Source: Betaproteobacteria bacterium | GTDB taxonomy: Bacteria > Pseudomonadota > Gammaproteobacteria > Burkholderiales > Burkholderiaceae_C | DNA: 8,325 nucleotides | Reading direction: 5' to 3' | Assembly: GCA_005884255.1 (NCBI GenBank) | Contig: VBDL01000077.1 | Span: forward strand, 1-8,325 | Shown here: one piece after another, positions 5,530 through 8,325 of the stretch | Numbering within the stretch: position 1 is the first letter of the stretch | Layout: every line of letters begins with the position of its first letter | The notes under the pieces: generated by a model | What the model saw: the letters and a program-made list of their open reading frames with translations, nothing else | What the model was told of the DNA's origin: nothing | Databases searched by the model: none | Made by a program: the position numbers and the translations under genes

Positions 5530-7535
5530 AGCTGCGCCTGCCGCATACGCTGACGGCGCAGTTCGCGCTCGCGGTGCTGGCCTTGGCCTTGCTGATCGTG
5601 GCCGTCGGCGCCACCAGCATCTATGCGCTGTCAAGCTCGGCCGATGCGGTGCGCGCGCTGTCCGAGCAGCGGCTGGCGCGGCTGCAGGACGCGCAGGACC
5701 TGGTGCAGCACACCCTGCTCATCGAGCGCCAGGCGCTGCAGCTCGCCGGCACCAAGTCAGCGGCCGATGTGCGCATGACACATCGGCAGATCGTCGAGCA
5801 GCTCGAGGCCTTCGATGTCCTGGTCGACCGCCTGGCGGCGGCCAGCGGCAGCGAGCACGTCGACGTGCTCGACCTGCACCAGTCCAGCCAGCTGTTTCGC
5901 AACACGGCGAACATCGTTGCGCAGTTGCGCGAAAGCGCGCTGCAGGGCGACGGCCGGGGGCCCGCGGCGCAGACGCCCTCGGGGCAGACGCTGAACGAGC
6001 AGATGCGCCGCCAGGCCGAAGCGCTGGCCGCCGCCGCGCGCCAGCAGTCGGAGCACTTCACCCGCGACTATCGGCAGGCCATCGAGCAGCTGGTGAGCGC
6101 AGCGAACCGCACGCGCTGGTGGGTGGTGGCGCTGGTCGCCGTGAGCCTGCTGCTGGCCTGGCTCATCACGCGCGTGTTCCTCGGTCGCCACGTGGTGGCG
6201 CGCCTGCGCCAGGTCAGCCGCCATTTGCGACGCGGCGACAGCGACGGCGAGGACGCGGGCGTGCCGGTCCATGGCGGCGACGAGATCGCCGACATGGCGC
6301 GCGCCGTCGAGCAGTTCCTCGAAGACCGGCGCCGGCGCAAGCAGGCCGAGCAGGAGCTCACCGCCGCGCGCGACGCGGCCATCGCCGCGCAGCGCGCGCA
6401 GGCCACGTTTCTCACCAACATGAGCCATGAGCTGCGCACCCCGTTGAACGCCATCCTCGGCTATGCGCAGCTGCTGCGCCGCGATGCCGGCGTGAACGAA
6501 CGGCAGGCCGCGGGGCTGACCACCATCCACAAGAGCGGCGAGCATCTCCTCGCGCTGATCAACGACCTGCTGGACCTGTCGCGCATCGAGGCCGGCAAGC
6601 TCGAGCTGCGCGCCCGCGAGGTCGATGTGCCGAGCTTCCTGCGCACGATGGCCGACACGATGCGGGTGAAGGCCGCGGAAAAGGGGCTGGCCTTCAGCCT
6701 CGAGCACGGCGATGTCGACGTTGGCGTGTGCGTGGACGAACAGCGTCTGCGCCAGGTGCTGCTGAACCTGCTGGGCAATGCCGTCAAATTCACCGACGGC
6801 GGCCGCGTGTGCCTGCGCGTGGCCTTGGGGCCCGGCCCGGTCGGTCGGTGCCGGCTGCGCTTCGAGGTCGAGGACACCGGTGTGGGCATTGCGCCGCACG
6901 AGATCGAGCACATCTTCCAGCCCTTCGAGCAAGTGGGCAAGCTGGAGCGCCGCGCCGGCGGCACGGGCTTGGGCCTGGCGATCAGCCGCCAGCTGGTGCG
7001 CATGATGGGCGGTGAGCTCCATGTCGAGAGCCGGCTCGCGCCGTCGATCGGCCACGGCAGCCGCTTCTGGTTCGAGCTCACGCTGCCGCTCACCTCGCCG
7101 CCGGCAGCGGCCCGCGCGCCGGGCCGCGATGTGACCGGCTACGCCGGCCCGCGGCGGCGCATCCTCGTCGTCGACGACATCGTGGACAACCGGCGCCTGA
7201 TCACCGACTGGCTGCGCCCGCTGGGCTTCGAGCTGGAGGAGGCCGTCGACGGCGAACAGGCGCTGACCAAGGCGCAGGCCTTCTGCCCGGACCTGGTGCT
7301 GATGGACAGCGCGATGCCGGTGATGGACGGCCTGGAAGCGACGCGCCGCCTGCGGCACATGGAGGGGCTGCAGCAGGTGCCGATCGTCGCCATCTCGGCG
7401 GCCGCCTATGAGGCGGACCAGCAGCGCAGCCTCGCTGCGGGCGCCGACGCCTTCCTGGCCAAGCCGGTCGAGCTGGCCGCACTGCGCGAGCGCATCGGCG
7501 CGTTGCTGCGCCTGGAGTGGATCGAACGCGTTTAG
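5526..7535 (+). CDS. Membrane hybrid histidine kinase with C-terminal receiver domain
   Basis: This 669-residue kinase would sense a periplasmic signal and relay phosphate from His to Asp. Residues 13-35 and 198-220 are membrane spans flanking a ~160-residue, mostly helical periplasmic region rich in Gln, Ala and Leu. A HAMP-like linker follows (~220-270), then a coiled-coil stretch (REC-proximal RRRKQAEQELTAARDAA, 269-285). HisKA carries the phospho-acceptor His301 in SHELRTPLNAILGY. The ATPase has its N box at NLLGNAVKF (Asn418), G1 at DTGVGI (450-455) and G2 at GGTGLGLAI (478-486). The receiver (~545-660) has the acidic pair Asp550/Asp551, phospho-acceptor Asp594 in LVLMDSAMPVMDG, Ser624 and Lys646, so all catalytic residues are present. 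The GTG start overlaps the preceding stop (GTGA), implying translational coupling with the periplasmic binding protein. No histidine phosphotransfer or output-domain regulator gene is next to it, so the downstream partner must be elsewhere. Confidence 0.93.
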   Translation: MKLRLPHTLTAQFALAVLALALLIVAVGATSIYALSSSADAVRALSEQRLARLQDAQDLVQHTLLIERQALQLAGTKSAADVRMTHRQIVEQLEAFDVLVDRLAAASGSEHVDVLDLHQSSQLFRNTANIVAQLRESALQGDGRGPAAQTPSGQTLNEQMRRQAEALAAAARQQSEHFTRDYRQAIEQLVSAANRTRWWVVALVAVSLLLAWLITRVFLGRHVVARLRQVSRHLRRGDSDGEDAGVPVHGGDEIADMARAVEQFLEDRRRRKQAEQELTAARDAAIAAQRAQATFLTNMSHELRTPLNAILGYAQLLRRDAGVNERQAAGLTTIHKSGEHLLALINDLLDLSRIEAGKLELRAREVDVPSFLRTMADTMRVKAAEKGLAFSLEHGDVDVGVCVDEQRLRQVLLNLLGNAVKFTDGGRVCLRVALGPGPVGRCRLRFEVEDTGVGIAPHEIEHIFQPFEQVGKLERRAGGTGLGLAISRQLVRMMGGELHVESRLAPSIGHGSRFWFELTLPLTSPPAAARAPGRDVTGYAGPRRRILVVDDIVDNRRLITDWLRPLGFELEEAVDGEQALTKAQAFCPDLVLMDSAMPVMDGLEATRRLRHMEGLQQVPIVAISAAAYEADQQRSLAAGADAFLAKPVELAALRERIGALLRLEWIERV

Positions 7536-8325
7536 GCGGGGCGGGTGCCGCCGCAATCGGCGCAGCGGTTGACCTCGATCGACACATGCGCCAGCGCCCC
7601 GAGGTCATTCAGCCGCGCGCGATAGGTGTCGGCCGACAGCGGCGTGCCGGCCACCAGCGTCACGTGTGCCGCGAAGTGCTCGCCGCCGACGCGCGTGAGG
7701 TGCAGATCGGCCACGCGCGCGTCGCCATCGGCCTCCAGGCGCCGCGCCACCTCGGCGGCCAGCGGGTGGTCCATCTCGCGGTCGAGCAGGATGGTGGCGC
7801 TGTTGACGATCAGGCCGCGTGACCACCAGGCGATCAGCAGCGCGCCGAGCAGGCCGACCAGCGGATCGAGCACGCTCCAGCCGAGCAGCTTGCCGGCCAG
7901 CAGCGCGCCGATCGCGAGCACCGAAGTCGCCGCATCGGCCAGCACGTGGACGTAGGCGGCGCGCAGATTCAGGTCGCCGTGGTGGTCGTGGTGATCGTGG
8001 GCATGCGCGTGGTCGTGTGCATGTTCGCGCACAGGGTGATGATCGTGCCCGTGGTCATGGCCATGGCCTCCCTGCAGCAGCCAGGCACACGCCAGGTTGA
8101 CGACGAGGCCCAGTATGGCGACGGCCAGCGATTGGTCGTAGCTGATCACCACCGGCGCCATGAGCCGCTGCACCGACTCGACGACGATGCTGAACGCCAC
8201 CACCGCCAGCAGCAACGCGCTGGTGTAGGCGCCCAGCACCTCGACCTTCCACGGCCCGAGGCTGAAGCGCGCGTCGACGGCCCAGCGCCTGGCCAGCCAG
8301 TAGCTGACGCCGGCCACGCCGATGG
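7532..8325 (-). CDS. DmeF-like cation diffusion facilitator (Co/Ni/Zn/Cd efflux), N-terminus off right edge
   Basis: This is an inner-membrane metal/proton antiporter that exports divalent cations. About 264 residues are present, from mid-protein to the TAA stop; the first membrane spans lie beyond 8325. ARRWAVDARFSLGPWKVEVL near the start of the visible part matches the stretch after the second to third spans in DmeF-type proteins. Span-like segments follow (AYTSALLLAVVAFSIVVESV and LAVAILGLVVNLACAWLL). A cytoplasmic loop (8070-7980 region) holds 15 His in about 30 residues, mixed with Asp, and is a likely metal-binding loop. AAYVHVLADAATSVLA carries the HxxxD metal site of the transport pathway. 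A soluble C-terminal domain follows (MDHPLAAEVARRLE to HVSIEVNRC), ending with a CADC pair near the C-terminus that may also bind metal. The DmeF subgroup call rests on remembered similarity; metal preference is inferred. The gene converges on the kinase gene with a 4-base overlap of stop codons. Confidence 0.9.
   Translation of the reverse strand, partial: IGVAGVSYWLARRWAVDARFSLGPWKVEVLGAYTSALLLAVVAFSIVVESVQRLMAPVVISYDQSLAVAILGLVVNLACAWLLQGGHGHDHGHDHHPVREHAHDHAHAHDHHDHHGDLNLRAAYVHVLADAATSVLAIGALLAGKLLGWSVLDPLVGLLGALLIAWWSRGLIVNSATILLDREMDHPLAAEVARRLEADGDARVADLHLTRVGGEHFAAHVTLVAGTPLSADTYRARLNDLGALAHVSIEVNRCADCGGTRPA

Noticed and set aside
5757..7556. A 599-codon minus-strand open frame opposite the kinase, and a similar 425-codon one at 4357-5634
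   Set aside because: Both lie antisense to genes with full domain and catalytic motifs. Their own translations are Arg/His/Ala-rich without any family signature.

Overview
The window is very GC-rich, with strong GC preference at third codon positions and long antisense shadow ORFs. Its gene content is a PhaF-type phasin, a Marinobacter-like two-domain fatty acyl-CoA reductase, a DmeF-type metal exporter and a hybrid sensor kinase. This points to a betaproteobacterium of the order Burkholderiales, perhaps near Rubrivivax, Ideonella, Piscinibacter or Methylibium. That placement is inference from remembered family resemblance, not from a search. I see no tRNA, rRNA, CRISPR array, insertion sequence or phage gene, and no gene-free stretch longer than 300 bases.

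Left region (1-1634). The first 258 codons of an M32 carboxypeptidase (carboxypeptidase Taq family) run leftwards off the window edge. Divergent from it is a gene whose first ~110 residues are an XRE-type helix-turn-helix regulator of the MmyB-like kind. Its last ~140 residues are not the expected regulator ligand domain but the C-terminal lobe of an M32 carboxypeptidase. The switch falls at a Tyr-Pro-Ala stretch (about 1203-1212) that both families seem to share. The two M32 pieces together make a normal-length M32 protein minus about 100 central residues, which include the HEXXH zinc site. The simplest readings are an inversion between short inverted repeats inside two divergent genes, or an inverted-chimera artefact. 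The sequence just left of position 1 would decide. This is the most unusual feature here.

Middle region (1635-4366). A pair of inverted repeats (1638-1698) separates the fusion gene from a convergent phasin gene, and one copy supplies the phasin stop codon. The phasin (PHA granule protein with a Lys/Ala-rich tail) is divergent from a 656-residue fatty acyl-CoA/aldehyde reductase made of two joined SDR domains. The shared 176-base spacer holds a likely phasin promoter, a perfect 14-base palindrome and a strong ribosome binding site. The pair suggests a storage-lipid theme (PHA plus fatty alcohol or wax ester).

Right region (4367-8325). A secreted type 1 periplasmic binding protein overlaps by 4 bases a membrane hybrid histidine kinase with a receiver domain. 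No transporter permease or separate response regulator follows, so the pair looks like a LuxP/LuxQ- or TorT/TorS-style periplasmic sensing unit. The kinase stop codon overlaps, tail to tail, that of a DmeF-like cation diffusion facilitator with a His-rich loop, which runs off the right edge.
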